A DNA stretch of 64,000 nt, taken from Lingula anatina (Eukaryota; Brachiopoda; Lingulata; Lingulida; Lingulidae). The DNA lies in NCBI RefSeq assembly GCF_001039355.2, contig NW_019775952.1, forward strand, positions 87,395 through 151,394. The letters are read 5' to 3'. A model generated the notes under the pieces. The model worked only from the letters and a program-made list of their open reading frames with translations, was not told the DNA's origin and did not search any database. Numbering within the stretch: position 1 is the stretch's first letter; each line of letters starts with the position of its first letter. This document shows, one piece after another, positions 1-12,800 of this stretch. Position numbers and translations under genes: made by a program.

Positions 1-1593
1 AAAAAAATTGTAAAGTTGGTATCAATTCTGTGAAAAAATGCACTCATGGCCACTAGACAATCATTCAACAATCTGTTTACAAAGGTGTACTGTTTTTAGC
101 CAACTCAGTTCATGCCAAAAAGCTCATCCTCCCTTAGGCAGCTATCCCCCAGGCCAATTGGCGTGTTTTGTTAAAAAATGACTGTACTTATTGCAAAATG
201 AACCCACAATTTCTGACTTCTGATTGAGCAATAAATAACAGTTAAAATGCACCAGAATGCAGTTTTAGATATAGAGTTTTAAAAAATTTTCCACACCGTG
301 GGAAGGGGACCCCCCCCCCCCCGCTTACTGCCCCCCCTAGCATTTTGCTCAGGCTACGGCCCTGTCATTCCTCAATATACTTATGTTGATTTGCTAGCTT
401 TTATCCTCATTCACCTTGCCAACCTTTGTAGACGGCCAGTTTAGGAGAAACGCGTTTGGTTCCTGTCTCAAGCATATTGTATTTTGAAGTTTCTCTCTCT
501 GTTACTGCACGATCAAGCTCGCCCGTCTTTATCTTCTAACGGACGATTACGGAATATTAAGGTTATATGATTATGTTTCATCCACTGTCGTCTTCGTATC
601 CTCAACCTAAGTCAGAGAGATGTTCGCTACAAGTCCTGCCCACCGTGAAAAGTTTAAGCTTTCGACTTACTTTTTTATTTTCTGCTATGTGTTCTATTTT
701 GTGATTGTACTTTGTCAGCGATAACGCTGTTTTCTTATTATGATTATTAATATCATTATTAACCTCTTGCCCAAGTTTGAAACTTCCGGTCACGAAGAAA
801 TGTTTAACATAAAAATAATAACAAAAGGCATAAATAGTGGGTATTTTAATTAATTATAATTTTTTGTGGAAATGTTTAACACAAATAATTTGTTTTATTG
901 CGTTTCTTAAATTCATGTTTTATTTCTTTAGGCCTGCCATATTTATTTATTTCACAGTGCATACGTGTGCTAATTATTTTTTCAAAGATTATTTTGTGGT
1001 GTGCTTAAACTTGTTTTACCGAATCTTTTTGTGTTTGTATTTTTACCCTCTCCATTTACTAATTGAAATAATCCGTATTGTAATGTTAACATGTCCATAT
1101 AGAAGTGTCTTATTTAGTTTAAAAGATGAATAGTATAAACCATCAACCTGTCTCGTGTATTCGTCTCTGTAAAGTACACACTGGCCAAGGAAATAATAGA
1201 GTTATATTTAATGCTTTTGTAGATGTAGTGAAATCCAAAGCTCTATCTTGTGTCAGTGCTTTATATGCCACAATGAAAAAAGGTACGATAGCCTGTACCG
1301 ATTCTTGTTTTGAAAAATGAGGAGAAGTAGAAATAATCTACAATGACAAATTATATTTAGGTTAGCAATGTAGATAGATTTATCGAATTTGAGGAAATAA
1401 AGGCGTTTTGACTGTCCAAGAACGTTAAATGTTTTAACATGATGATTATCTTAACGTTGTCCACCACGTTACAATGGGTATTTAGTCTATATTGGAGTGA
1501 CAGTGTTTGATCGATATCTATGTACATTTAAGTAAAAGCACCCTTTCTTTAAATTCAACACGAAAATAATGCATAGGTTGTCTACACTTACAG
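1..1593. other. Upstream flank or intron of the class B GPCR; no exon recognised
   Basis: The stretch is AT-rich and I see no credible coding exon on either strand. Because the GPCR exon at 1594 begins at a splice acceptor, at least the last part is intron. Around 300-364 there is a C-rich stretch followed by GGCTACGGCCCTG, which resembles the end of the 158-bp MITE at 14026-14183 and may be a decayed relative. Confidence 0.5.
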
Positions 1594-3870
1594 GAGGAAT
1601 GCAGAAAAATCATTTGTCCAGCCGGCATGATTCCCAGTGGTACAGACTGCATTGACCAGTTCCCTGAAATCAATCTGAATTGCAGCTTTAAGGTGCCCGT
1701 GAAACTTTATGCTTTTTCCGTTGACGCAACGCATCCAGTCTCGTGCAAGGATCTAATTCACAGCATATCCACAGCAGCAGGTGAAATAGCTCCTGATGAG
1801 GTGCATTGCATATATACAGAACACAAAGACAGTGCTTTTGAGGATGATGCCATTAGTTGTAGATTTGAGCCACAGATTATTCACACAAGCATAATTGGAG
1901 TCCAATCCAACGGCATCACACTGTGCAGTTATCCTTTTCTGACCACAACGCATACATCAAATGAAGCGAGCTCGGTTTATATCACAGGATCAGCAATCTG
2001 GAAGGGTGTATCATCGTCTGTTGCTAGGCAGATAGAGTCAAGATTTAGTCAACATCTGAGGATGGCGTGGGAATTCAGTAATTTGAACATCAGTGTCGTC
2101 ACTCGACATGGGCTCCCAGAAAACAGTATCTGGCTGACAGGAACGTGGAAAATAGAGACAAATTCTTCAATGGATTTTCAACCATTTAATATCATGCTTG
2201 GTACAGAAAGATATTTCATAAGACATATTTTGCTTCATTTCGAAGCCCTTGGTATGCGTCTTATGTTTTCCGAAAATCCTGAAATTTCCTTTTTCTTTCA
2301 TAGAAGATTTGGCAATAACATGGAATCAGTCGATCCAACGGCACATTTTACAAATGTTTCCTTTGTTATTGGCTATCAACAACAAACTGTCATCAAGTCT
2401 AGCTCTTCTTTGGAAACAACAGTCGCGACTTTGCATCTGAATTTAAGCAACGTAGAGCTTCTTTCGTTGGCAACAGAAGTACCATTTTATATGCAATTTT
2501 ATTCTTTTTCTTCAAAGAAATCCGCCCGCCCATGTTTTCTATTTCCTTGCATGCTCTGTATTTCATTCGAGAGCTATAATCTTTCCTTTCCAAAATCAGA
2601 AACGTATACTATTGCATTAGGGCAAAGCAAACCAAGCTCAAGCTTTACAGGTTTCGATATAAATGGAAAACCAATCAACGCAATCCCCAATTTTGACGCA
2701 CCACGATTTGGGCAAAATAAGGACAATCGCCATTTACCAAATGTTACCAAGATTTCAGAAGACACCCTGAACTGTAGTAGAGTGCGTCTTAACAGGTCTG
2801 AGTTCACTGGAGACGATAACATGATTACATTGTCAGTAAATGGGTTGAAATTGAATCAGTCCGACTTTATTAAAGACGAGGAGGGGGTTCTTATCTGTGT
2901 AGACGACTACTTAAAAGATAAGGGAAACAGAACCCCGGAATCTTCATATATTCTTGTGCAGGTAATTGTTTCCTATAGTCTTCTCTCGCTATCTGTCCTT
3001 TGCTTGTTTTTTACAATTATCACCTATCTGTTGTTTACAGACTTGAGAAAGGGTCTCCCGGGAAAAAATTCATTCAACCTCTGCGTCACCCTGATGCTTG
3101 CACAGTTGTTGTTTCTCCTTAATTATGTACCCTCTCAAAACAATGTTGTTTGTAAAGCGTTTGCTATTGTGATGCATTACTGGTGGCTTTGTTCATTTGC
3201 TTGGATGACTGTATGTGCTTTTCATATGTGTTGGACGTTTACTTATCCCTTTAGTATTGCCCAGTTTGATTCTTCGGACATTCGTAAGTGGCACATCAAA
3301 TACTGCCTGATAAGCTATTGCTCTCCATTAGTTATCGTTATCCCGTGTGTTGTTCTTGAGTTTTGTGAATGCAGTAGTGTTTCGATAGGCTACGGCACAG
3401 GTATTTCATCATGTTGGATAGGCAGCACTGCGGCACTTGCCTACAGTTTCGCTCTGCCCGTTGGAATAACTATTCTCTTACAACTTGGATTCTTCATTAG
3501 GACTGCTATTGCCTTACGACCTGTTCCTAGTGTTGAACGTTGTGGTCCAGATTACAACCAATTTCTTGTTTATTGTAAACTATCAACGTTAATGGGTTTT
3601 GGGTGGATCTTTGCGTTCATCGCTGCATTTACAAGTCTAATATTTATGTGGTATCTCTTTTACGTATTTTCCTGTCTGCAAGGTGCTTTTATTTGCTTTT
3701 CTTACATTATGAAAAAGTCAACATTGCATCGGTATCGAAATTATTTCAGAAAGAAGTCACCAGGTCATATCACATCTTCTACATCTATTAACATGAATAC
3801 GTTCACATCAACTAAAAATGCCACCTATGTTGCAACACCTGTAGTAACAGTTTCAAACAGCTTATTGTGA
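1594..3870 (+). CDS. Methuselah/adhesion-like class B GPCR, 3' terminal coding exon (partial gene)
   Basis: A 759-codon exon. The reading frame stays open upstream of the ATG at 1627 to a pyrimidine-rich acceptor ending in CAG at 1593, and continues as EECRKIICPAGMIPSGTDC. That cysteine pattern is common in molluscan Methuselah-like receptors, so the exon is internal to a longer gene and the ATG is probably not the start. Numbering from that ATG, residues 1-440 are extracellular, rich in N-glycosylation sites and cysteines. A juxtamembrane segment contains VLICVDDYL. Seven hydrophobic segments run from about 444 to 697, with class B features such as WWLCSFAWMTVCAFHM after the conserved cysteine. 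A Ser/Thr-rich tail of about 50 residues ends at TGA 3868-3870. I find no classical GPS cleavage motif (HL/ST), which favours a Methuselah-like rather than a cleaved adhesion receptor. The ligand is unknown. Similar proteins signal through G proteins at the plasma membrane. Confidence 0.85.
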   Translation, partial: EECRKIICPAGMIPSGTDCIDQFPEINLNCSFKVPVKLYAFSVDATHPVSCKDLIHSISTAAGEIAPDEVHCIYTEHKDSAFEDDAISCRFEPQIIHTSIIGVQSNGITLCSYPFLTTTHTSNEASSVYITGSAIWKGVSSSVARQIESRFSQHLRMAWEFSNLNISVVTRHGLPENSIWLTGTWKIETNSSMDFQPFNIMLGTERYFIRHILLHFEALGMRLMFSENPEISFFFHRRFGNNMESVDPTAHFTNVSFVIGYQQQTVIKSSSSLETTVATLHLNLSNVELLSLATEVPFYMQFYSFSSKKSARPCFLFPCMLCISFESYNLSFPKSETYTIALGQSKPSSSFTGFDINGKPINAIPNFDAPRFGQNKDNRHLPNVTKISEDTLNCSRVRLNRSEFTGDDNMITLSVNGLKLNQSDFIKDEEGVLICVDDYLKDKGNRTPESSYILVQVIVSYSLLSLSVLCLFFTIITYLLFTDLRKGLPGKNSFNLCVTLMLAQLLFLLNYVPSQNNVVCKAFAIVMHYWWLCSFAWMTVCAFHMCWTFTYPFSIAQFDSSDIRKWHIKYCLISYCSPLVIVIPCVVLEFCECSSVSIGYGTGISSCWIGSTAALAYSFALPVGITILLQLGFFIRTAIALRPVPSVERCGPDYNQFLVYCKLSTLMGFGWIFAFIAAFTSLIFMWYLFYVFSCLQGAFICFSYIMKKSTLHRYRNYFRKKSPGHITSSTSINMNTFTSTKNATYVATPVVTVSNSLL

Positions 3871-3993
3871 AATGTATTTTCTTTTGAGAGATGCGCCATT
3901 TGTTGGGTTTAATCTTTGCGTTTATAGCCAAGCACAGTGTGGCATTGTAAATATTCTATCTGCACCGTCTTTTTGATTATATTGGTACGAACT

Positions 3994-3999
3994 AATAAA
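3994..3999 (+). terminator. Polyadenylation signal of the class B GPCR gene
   Basis: AATAAA lies about 125 bases after the stop codon at 3868-3870, on the same strand. The spacing suits a short 3' UTR. No other candidate is closer. Confidence 0.55.
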
Positions 4000-4238
4000 T
4001 ACTTTTACGAAAGAGTAATGTTTTGACACAAATATTTCATTTCATTATTTTTCATTTGCCTGGGATGTTGTCGGATAACAGACTTTGATAATATACACAC
4101 AATGTATAAAAGAATGCCCGGTGTACTTATAGTGTGACTAATGCGTATAAAACCGCTGAACCATGGAATTGTATTGTTGGTCTTTTTGTGAAATTTGATG
4201 TTAATAAAATGATACCAGAAGCATATCATACCACTGTG

Positions 4239-4240
<2 letters not shown>

Positions 4241-4311
<71 letters not shown>
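4241..4311. repeat. (AT)n microsatellite
   Basis: About 35 uninterrupted AT units. The apparent open frame across it, translating to alternating Tyr-Ile, is an artefact of the repeat. Confidence 0.97.
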
Positions 4312-4315
<4 letters not shown>

Positions 4316-6898
4316 GTAAATATATATGATTTAATGTTACTAAATCAATCTACATGTCTTTTCTTTAAACATTAAACATCTTTAAAAGTATCATCCTCAG
4401 ATGTATTTTACAAAACACAGGTAATGAAATACAAGTATATCTTATTTGCCACACCTGTAAGTATCATAATATGTGCTTTGATCTAAGACATCAATCCTCT
4501 GCACATGCCATACAAACAAACTGGCAGCTTGGCCAATTAACTTGGCCATTTAACTTTCCCATTATGCTTTTAACAATGCAAAGACACCATAAAGAATGGG
4601 CCCAGCCAGGTCGTAATAAACACAGGGTCTGGGCTTTTTATGAATAGGACTAGATTTGGTCCGTGCCTTTGACATTTGGTTTGCTTGTATCCTCTCCTAT
4701 TATATAACGCGCAATGATGTATTGGTTTTTGGAGGCCTCTCTCTGTAGGAGTGACCCTTATCCCAACACATACACACACTAAAATGATACTTAATACCGA
4801 ATACAGGGTACAAGACTATTTATACTTGTAGCTTTAAGTTATTTAACCATATCATTTGGCGTTGGGTTTCAGTACTTAAGAGCTTTAAACTTTACGCACA
4901 CTATCTGTTGCAGTGCAATCACCTGTACAAAATTTGATGAACTGCTATGCACCTCATTGTACCTGAAGTCTGATGAGAAGCACACTTTATCGTAGTTCAG
5001 GATTGCTGTACTGTACGTGGCTTTTGAAATGTCGAAATACATGCATGTTACTTATTGAATAAACGTATTCAGTTTCGGTACTTGTTGAAAACTTTCTTAT
5101 TAACAACGCTTGGATTTGATTAAAAATATATATACACGAAATATAAAAAGATTGATATCATTTAGTGAGTCATTTAGTGATCTGCAACCAAGCTAAAACG
5201 TAAAACCGTGATCCTTTCAATTTCTTGCGTAATCGCTTTTTATAAAAGTGCTGCGTTTGTGTCAGATATTCTGGACAGTTCGGTGATAGAGATGGATTCA
5301 TGATTTCTCCAACATTTGCCATTCATTAAAACGACATATTATCCGTACGTCATTTATCGAGTAATTGGAGAATTGAAAAGTAATATGATTGAAAGGAAGC
5401 TGAACTTGAGTGAATAATGATTTATCATTACGCACGCAATGGTTTTTAAAGCTGCTGTCTCGTACATTTGGACACTATGGACGTTCGACTCACAGTTAAC
5501 ATATATTTTGTTTACTAATTTATGGCGTCTTTGCAACCCCATAAATCAAAATATGTGTATATTTGTTTGGATATTTATTATTAATGCTATAACATTACGT
5601 AATTAAATTCAGTAAACATCATATAATGCCATATAATAACTTAACACTATTCTTTTACTAGAGGGACTTTTCAATTTAAGTGGCCGTCACCATCCAAATT
5701 TTGAACGCCATTTCTGTGTATGTCCTGTACTTATACTGCTGAAGTAAATGAGGAGACATAAAAGGAAGTTTTGGCGCAGAAAAACGATGTTTTACGGCGA
5801 CGGTTAACTCATTGATTTCATTCATTGACAAATTTTGTTGTCAGCGAGGCGTAAGTAGTACCACTAATCGTGGATGCTATTTCAGCAAAGAGGTTATAGC
5901 AAAGTTAAGCGTTTACTGTACAAATGCGACAGCGCGTACCTTAAAGAGAACCCGAGACTCAGTGCTGCAAATTTCGGCAAAAGTGAAGAAGCCGCAGCTT
6001 CAATGCTGCCGGGTCTCCCTGATTAGACAGGGGATTTTCAAGGAACTAAGTGCAGTGAATTGCAAGTGCCGTTTCCAGTTCACGCTGATGCATGTAACCC
6101 GGAAATACGAGATGCTATTTCCCTGAACTTTTTACAACAGCCCATGAAATGAATGAGTCGCCATAAAACATAGTTTGTCTACGCAGAACTTCTTTTTTTC
6201 TCTCCTAGTGAACACCAGTGACATTGAGCAACACTTTTAACATCACGAGAGGAAAATAAAAAAATAATCGCCGCTCGTTTGAGACACCGACAAACCCTTA
6301 ACAATAAGTAAAACATTAACAGGTTACGTCCACATAACAGCTAGAACTTTCTTTTGCAGACGCGTTTCAGCATAGGATGGGGATTCTTCAGTTGGGCACC
6401 ATTATTTTAAGGCAGGATGTCAACAAGCCTAGCAAGTCAGTTTTACAGTATCCTCTCCTTATGGAGACTTTTCCCAGTCCAGCAATCTTGAGCTGTAGAC
6501 AAGCTGAACACACCTCCAAAATGCAATTCTCCCCCGGTAAAGATGGCGAGTGCGTGTGAAAGACAAACAGTCCATGCGAAACTGATTCATCCAGCAGCCA
6601 AGTTGTGTCTCCTAGTCAACGTTTTTTTACATAATTTTATACATACACCTGTGCTTTCTGTTAGCCGTGCGAAGGGATATGTCATTCACAGTCATTTATT
6701 TCATTTATTTTTTTGCTTGCCTGGTTTGTTTACCTAAACATTAGGCAAACAGAGTGACCTAGTCCTCCAAAAGATGTCACCGAACTCGTAGAGGAATCAA
6801 AGTTTTCAGGTTGTAGCCCAGCTGGAATGGGTGTTCAGATATGTACCTATGTCACGTGGGCTCCGCGTCCCTGTTTCACCAGTTTTATTGATAACGCC
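4312..6898. other. Intergenic region between the class B GPCR and the SLC13 gene
   Basis: I see no recognisable exon, RNA gene or transposon protein. The longest open frame (5812-6126) has no family resemblance that I can see. The last few hundred bases should hold the promoter and 5' UTR of the SLC13 gene, but no convincing TATA box stands out. Confidence 0.45.
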
Positions 6899-9800
6899 AT
6901 GCCGGGCCAACATGTCAAGAGGTGCTGGATCGCAAAGAGATTTTGGGTTGTCATTTTGACACCCTTACTTTTACTGCCCTTGCCGATTATAACTGGCGAT
7001 GAAGTAAGTTCTTTCAAATTTTATTTTGTACGTTTGTACCTTAATTTCGTTTTGTTTTGCGATGTTTCGGCTACCCAGGGAGTTATATTTAGTAAGATAG
7101 CTATATTTTCTTCTTCACCCGCCACCATAGGGCGCAGGACTCGTTGTTTATGGAAGAAAAATGCTTACTAAAGGAAGCTATCATTGTCTTTGTTTAGAAA
7201 TAAAAAGAATCGATGAGGAGGCGGTAAATTCTTCGCGTGTTGCTATGAAGTAAGAGAGTTTACAGGTTGAATGGTTGTATGCGTTTATGAGAAAAGGAGG
7301 GAAAGGAAAAGAAAGATGAATAAATGTACAAATTAATGTGAGCGCGCGCATGTGTGCATGCATTAAAGAGAGAGATAGCCAGAGAGAAGGGAAGAGGGAG
7401 GAAACAAACGCGTGCTCACGCGCATAATTGTGTGTATATGTGTGTTTATGAGAAAACGGCATTCAAATAAAGACGTTCATATATGATCGTACCTCAGTAT
7501 TTATTTATTTTTCATTTCTATAGAGCCAAGTCCCAGCTTAGAACCAAAATTAATTTTTCATTCTTTGCATGTTTTGTGGAAATGCGCTGTGTTTATTTGT
7601 ATTTTTGGTATTCACCAATAAGCGCCTGTTCGTGTGGGTGAGAGGGAGAGAGAAATGTAGAGAGGGTGAAAGAGAGGGAGAAAGAGAGATACACAGGTGA
7701 CAAGGGTGTGCTGGGAAGGGGAAGGGGAGGAAGTGTATGATATTTCAATATAGTGCATCTCTACAATACAGAGCAGGCTTCCTAGAAAAAAAAAGCAAAT
7801 TGAACAGAATTTTATTCCAGTTAGCTACTATCACGAACCCATAAATATCTTAACAGAAGGCTTAATGTGAACCACTGTGGACTTCCAACGCCTCCTATCC
7901 TGTGTCATTCTGTATATCTCAAATACTCTTCTGCCACCCACATTTTCTCCTGTGTCGTCTGTGTATCTCGACTTTGGCTTTCGGCTTTTCTTTTCATCTT
8001 TAATCGTTCACTGCAGCTATTAACATTTCTGTTTCTAAATGATTTTTCGCATGATGTGTCCGACAATGCCATTTTTGTCTGTCTATTGCTGTTAAAAGTC
8101 TTTCTCGTCATGCTCGAGCCAAAAAAGAAACCATCGGTCCTGGTGTGAAACAAGTAAGGGCAATTATTAGTTACTTAATGCAGCAGGTTACTGGACTGCA
8201 GCATGTTATCACATTTATGTGAAATTATTTTACGGGCTGCAGTGCATGATGTTTTAATGAAGTCTTATTTAAACATCAAATCAGATGCATCATGGTAATT
8301 AAATGGTCTGTGAGTCCAACTTCACTTAGTGATTTAAAGCAATGTCTGGATAAAAGTCCACAATATAGCCTACTAGTTGTAAGTAGCCTATAACGATAAT
8401 TTTGTAACAGTATAGGACTCAAATTGAAAATGTTCAATACCACTGGTTACCAATCTTATGCAGATCGAAGTTGGGAAAACACTTCTGACAGGTAGATAAG
8501 ATCCCAACTCACAATATTTCAATTATCACAATTATTTCTGGACCATTGGTAAACAATCTTAGAATTAAATTATATATTAGATATTAATTAAAATTAATCG
8601 CAACTGACAAATACGTGAGATCCCAGCTTACAGTCATTTCAGAAAATTTTTATTGTCCTAGATTCTAGCTGTAATAATATATTTAATAATAATATATTTA
8701 TTTAAAGTCTAAAATCCATAAAATATGTTCTGTAGACTTTACAAACTAAAAACTTAAATTGAATTAATAAAATTATGACTTAATAGTCTGAGTTATGATA
8801 ATGATGTCCAGTTAATATTTCCGAGATATAAAATTTTCTTTAATAAAATTTGTTAAAAAGGTATGTTTTTAAAGCTTGTTTAAAATCCTTCACTGAGCTA
8901 ATGCTTCTCAAGACTACAGGTAATTTATTCCACTCATGTGGTGCCGCGTACTGGAATGATATTTCGCCAAAAGATTTTAGTCTTTCGTTCTGTGGTTTTA
9001 GTAATTATTGGTCCTGTACTGGTATATACATGTAAGAGCGCATTCAGAACAGCGGACGGATCAAATATGGCGACCCGCTTAAAAGCTTGTCGCTGAAACT
9101 CCTGATTAGACACTGAATAGATTCCCTGCGGGGATTACGCAACAAGCATTCAAGTGGGTCGGCCATATTTGATCCGCGGGTCTGTTAGTCCGCTGTTCGG
9201 AATGTGCTCTAAAGATTTGACAGAAAGGCAGCCAGGTATGTGTAAGACAGGAAATATTGATAATAATAATATTTTTAAACTGTATAACAGTCCTTTCTAC
9301 AGAATTCACATAGAAAAAACTATTAAGGAAAAAAATTTAACAGTACACATGCTGTTTTACCAGTACCGGTGCTTTATGTCGATAGTGACATTTAGCTCAG
9401 GAAAGTCACCCATTTTAACCTACATGTATCATCAATGCCATAGAATTTTTAAACATGAGCAGAAACGTTAACGAAGTTGAATGTTTTAACATTAAAATAA
9501 CTACTACTGGTACCTACCGCTGCCAAAATTCAGTTTATTTCTCCCACAAATTACGAACAGACAGCCACCATCGCCGCATTTTCACTGAATGATCGTCGGA
9601 CTAGAAAGTCTATTTATGTAGCCAAATGTTCACAAGCACAACGAAGCTCTGATTTTGCTCCAAAATAAGTAAGATAAGTCCATATGACTGAAAATTGTCA
9701 TTTATTAATGACGAAACTAATAAGATACAAAGTTACAAAACTGGGAAGATAATCAAACATCCCCCAAATTATATAAGTGACACAATATAAAAATAATAAA

Positions 9801-12800
9801 ATATGTTAATGAGTGTAATCAGGCTTAATTAAGAAAAATATCAGAAATCACTACAGCTATAGGCGCAAAAAGTTGTCATAAATGAAAATAAAAGGAGATG
9901 GAGGGAAAAAAGGGGTCACAAATGGCAGAGATTATTATTTAAAGTAATTTCACATTCTAAAGCCGGCCTAGGCTGAGAGCGAGCTACGCAACTCCTACCT
10001 TTTTAGGACGGGGACGTAGGTTTTCTCATTGCTCTGACAGCCCAATCATAGAGTTGTCTCTCTTGGCCTTAGTACTGCCATATTTGCCCTGCATAGAACA
10101 TTTACCTAACTATAGTTTTAAAGTAATATATCTCACATGTATGATATATATCAATAAACAAGTGATAACCAGATAATCTTAAATGACTAATAAATGTGCC
10201 AAACGAGTTATAGCTAACTATCATAAATACAACCATGTTATATTTAGCCAATGCTCAAATCTGCTTCATTAGTCATGAAAAGAGAAAAAAAAATTATTAG
10301 GGGGGAACAGGGTTGAGTTTGAATAACTTTACCAAAATTCACCTTAAAATTTTCATTCCTGAATAATGCACTACTTAATGTGGTGAATTTTACGAGACAA
10401 GTGAGGGAGAGCATTAACTGTCTCCTGAATAACTGAACTCATATGCCTCTGATTAGCAGGTCTTCCAGAGGCAAAGTGGCTCTGTCCAATTAGGTGTCCC
10501 CTTTAATTCTGTCGCACGAGTGCCGCTTGAAAGTAATTAAGTCTTAGTGTGAAAAACACCACAGAGATGAAGGCAGGTGGTAGGGGAGGGTGGAGGGTGT
10601 ACAAATAACAATAACATTGCTCATATAGAGCAAAAAACTTGCAAAAGCTGTAATTTTTTTAAATTTCAATTTACTTTTAATTTTTATTTATTTTTGAATC
10701 TAGTAATATTAAGATTTAATTACAAATTAAACAAGAAAATGCAAGTTGTACTGGCAGCATATTTATTCTATCTAAATCTAACTTTGTTTTACACTGCATT
10801 ATAATTACATAAATGATTGCCATATTTTTAGTCTATTTCATAAGTAGATATCTGATAATAATGTAACTATCTTTTCATATAAATAAATAAAACAATGTCA
10901 ACATATGCTTAAATATGCAACAAAAAATAGAAACAAAATAAAACAAAATAATAATAATAATAAAAAAAAAATCACACGCTCGAACCCGGGCCCTCCCGCT
11001 TTGAATATAGACCCTATGCCGGTTGAGCTATGCAGCCTTTTCATCTAAAGCTGGGTACTAAAATACAAGCCAAGTGCACATCGAGTAAACATGCCTCTTC
11101 GAACCACATGCATTTGTTGGCCTGGGAATACGTATGATGTTTCCTTTTCACGTCGCACTTTAACACTAATAACTGCAAATTGAACGTCCTAATGGCCTAA
11201 ACGAAGCAACCGATTGTCATATGATGCATACATTCCATTCATTAAAGAACCAGTGACAGCCAAAGACCGCCGCATAACCTATTGACCCCGAGGCATCTGT
11301 AAACAAGTGTAAGGTATCTGGCGATTGCCATGATGAAGGCAGCAGGACTGATTTTCCATTAAAGTGATGTAAAAAATGAAGCCACGCTCTTGCTTTACTA
11401 TTGAGTCGAATATAATAACCCAGGCGCCTAACACCAACAGTTAAATCAATTAAGCGGCGTAAGAAAGCTCTGTCCGGTACTACGACGAAGCATGCAAAGT
11501 TTAAAAGATCAATAAGAGATGGTTATTCTTTCAATTGTACCTTTTCCTTTGAGAAAGCTGGGAAACTAAAAGATAACACTTTTCCAATTTGTCCTGTGGC
11601 AAACGACTTACTATTTGCAGCGAATCTATTTCAACACCGCAAATAGTTAAACAAGTGGTCGGAGTAAAGTTTTAATGGGAACGTTCATCCGTTTGCATAA
11701 CGCAAGAAAATTTTGTAAATCAACTTGACAGTTGTTGGAATTGGGGGTTCCAATGAAACAAAAATCATCCAGTATATAGGATATGGCCTAGGCATGAATT
11801 TTCTTCAACATCCATTGTAGAGCTGTACTCAGTGATAAAATATTTGGCACGAACAACTTGCACCCATTGGCAGACATGTTTCATAATAAACAGTAAAAAC
11901 AGGGATATCTGGTAAACCCGACTAGGCAAACGAACATGCAGCTGGGTGACTCCCCAGAATAGGAACATAACAACTCCCACAAAATATAAACCTAGTATAC
12001 AAGATATCAACACATGGTTCTCACTACTAGGCAAACAGTTAAACACCTGTGGAAAACACCCAGAACCTAGTATATCCGATACCACACCGGGTTCTCTCTA
12101 CTAGGCAAACAATAAAACACCTGGGGAAAACACCCAGAACCTAGTATACCCGATACCACACCGGGTTCTCACTACCAGGCAAACAATTAAACACCTGGGG
12201 AAAACACCAAGAACCTAGTATATAACCGATACCACACCGGGTTCTCACTACCAGGCAAACAATTAAACACCTGGGAAGTACACCCAAAACAAAGTGCATA
12301 ACAACTCCAAAAATGCATGTAACCTAGTCGACCAGAAACCCATTAAATTATGGCACCTGGTAATGCGGACACGGAGACAATATAAACACAGAAATGTATG
12401 GATTACGGCATGTAAACTACAGCCGAGAAATGATAAAAAAGCGGAATTCCTGGCCCGGTAGGATTCAGCATAAATATTATAGCTACACACAAAGAAGAAA
12501 AAAAACTTTTTTTTTTGAAGATGCAGTGACATCTTTACAAAATAGTTAACAACTGCAGCAACCGACAAATTATAAATCTGATGATAAGAACACATGAATA
12601 AGGGAAAAATTGAAGAAAATATAAAATTACTAGCCTGTGTGTGATCTCAGAACTTGAAGTCACTCAAATAAAAGGAAACAGCCGTCGCCGAAACTTGATA
12701 ACAAAACTGGTGGCTGGGAAAACAGAATATTAGCCGAAGAAAATGCAGTCACCAAGTATCAAGAAAACTGGACATCTGTTATCACCTGCCTTGGTCAACT

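Noticed and set aside
10967-11041. Functional tRNA gene
   Set aside because: A and B boxes are present but the acceptor and T stems do not pair, so it is a tRNA-derived repeat.
11989-12287. CRISPR-like array
   Set aside because: The units are whole tandem copies without variable spacers, and the genome is eukaryotic.
11765-12595. Two 106-110 codon minus-strand frames
   Set aside because: They lie over the 74-bp minisatellite and its flanks and share no protein-like features.
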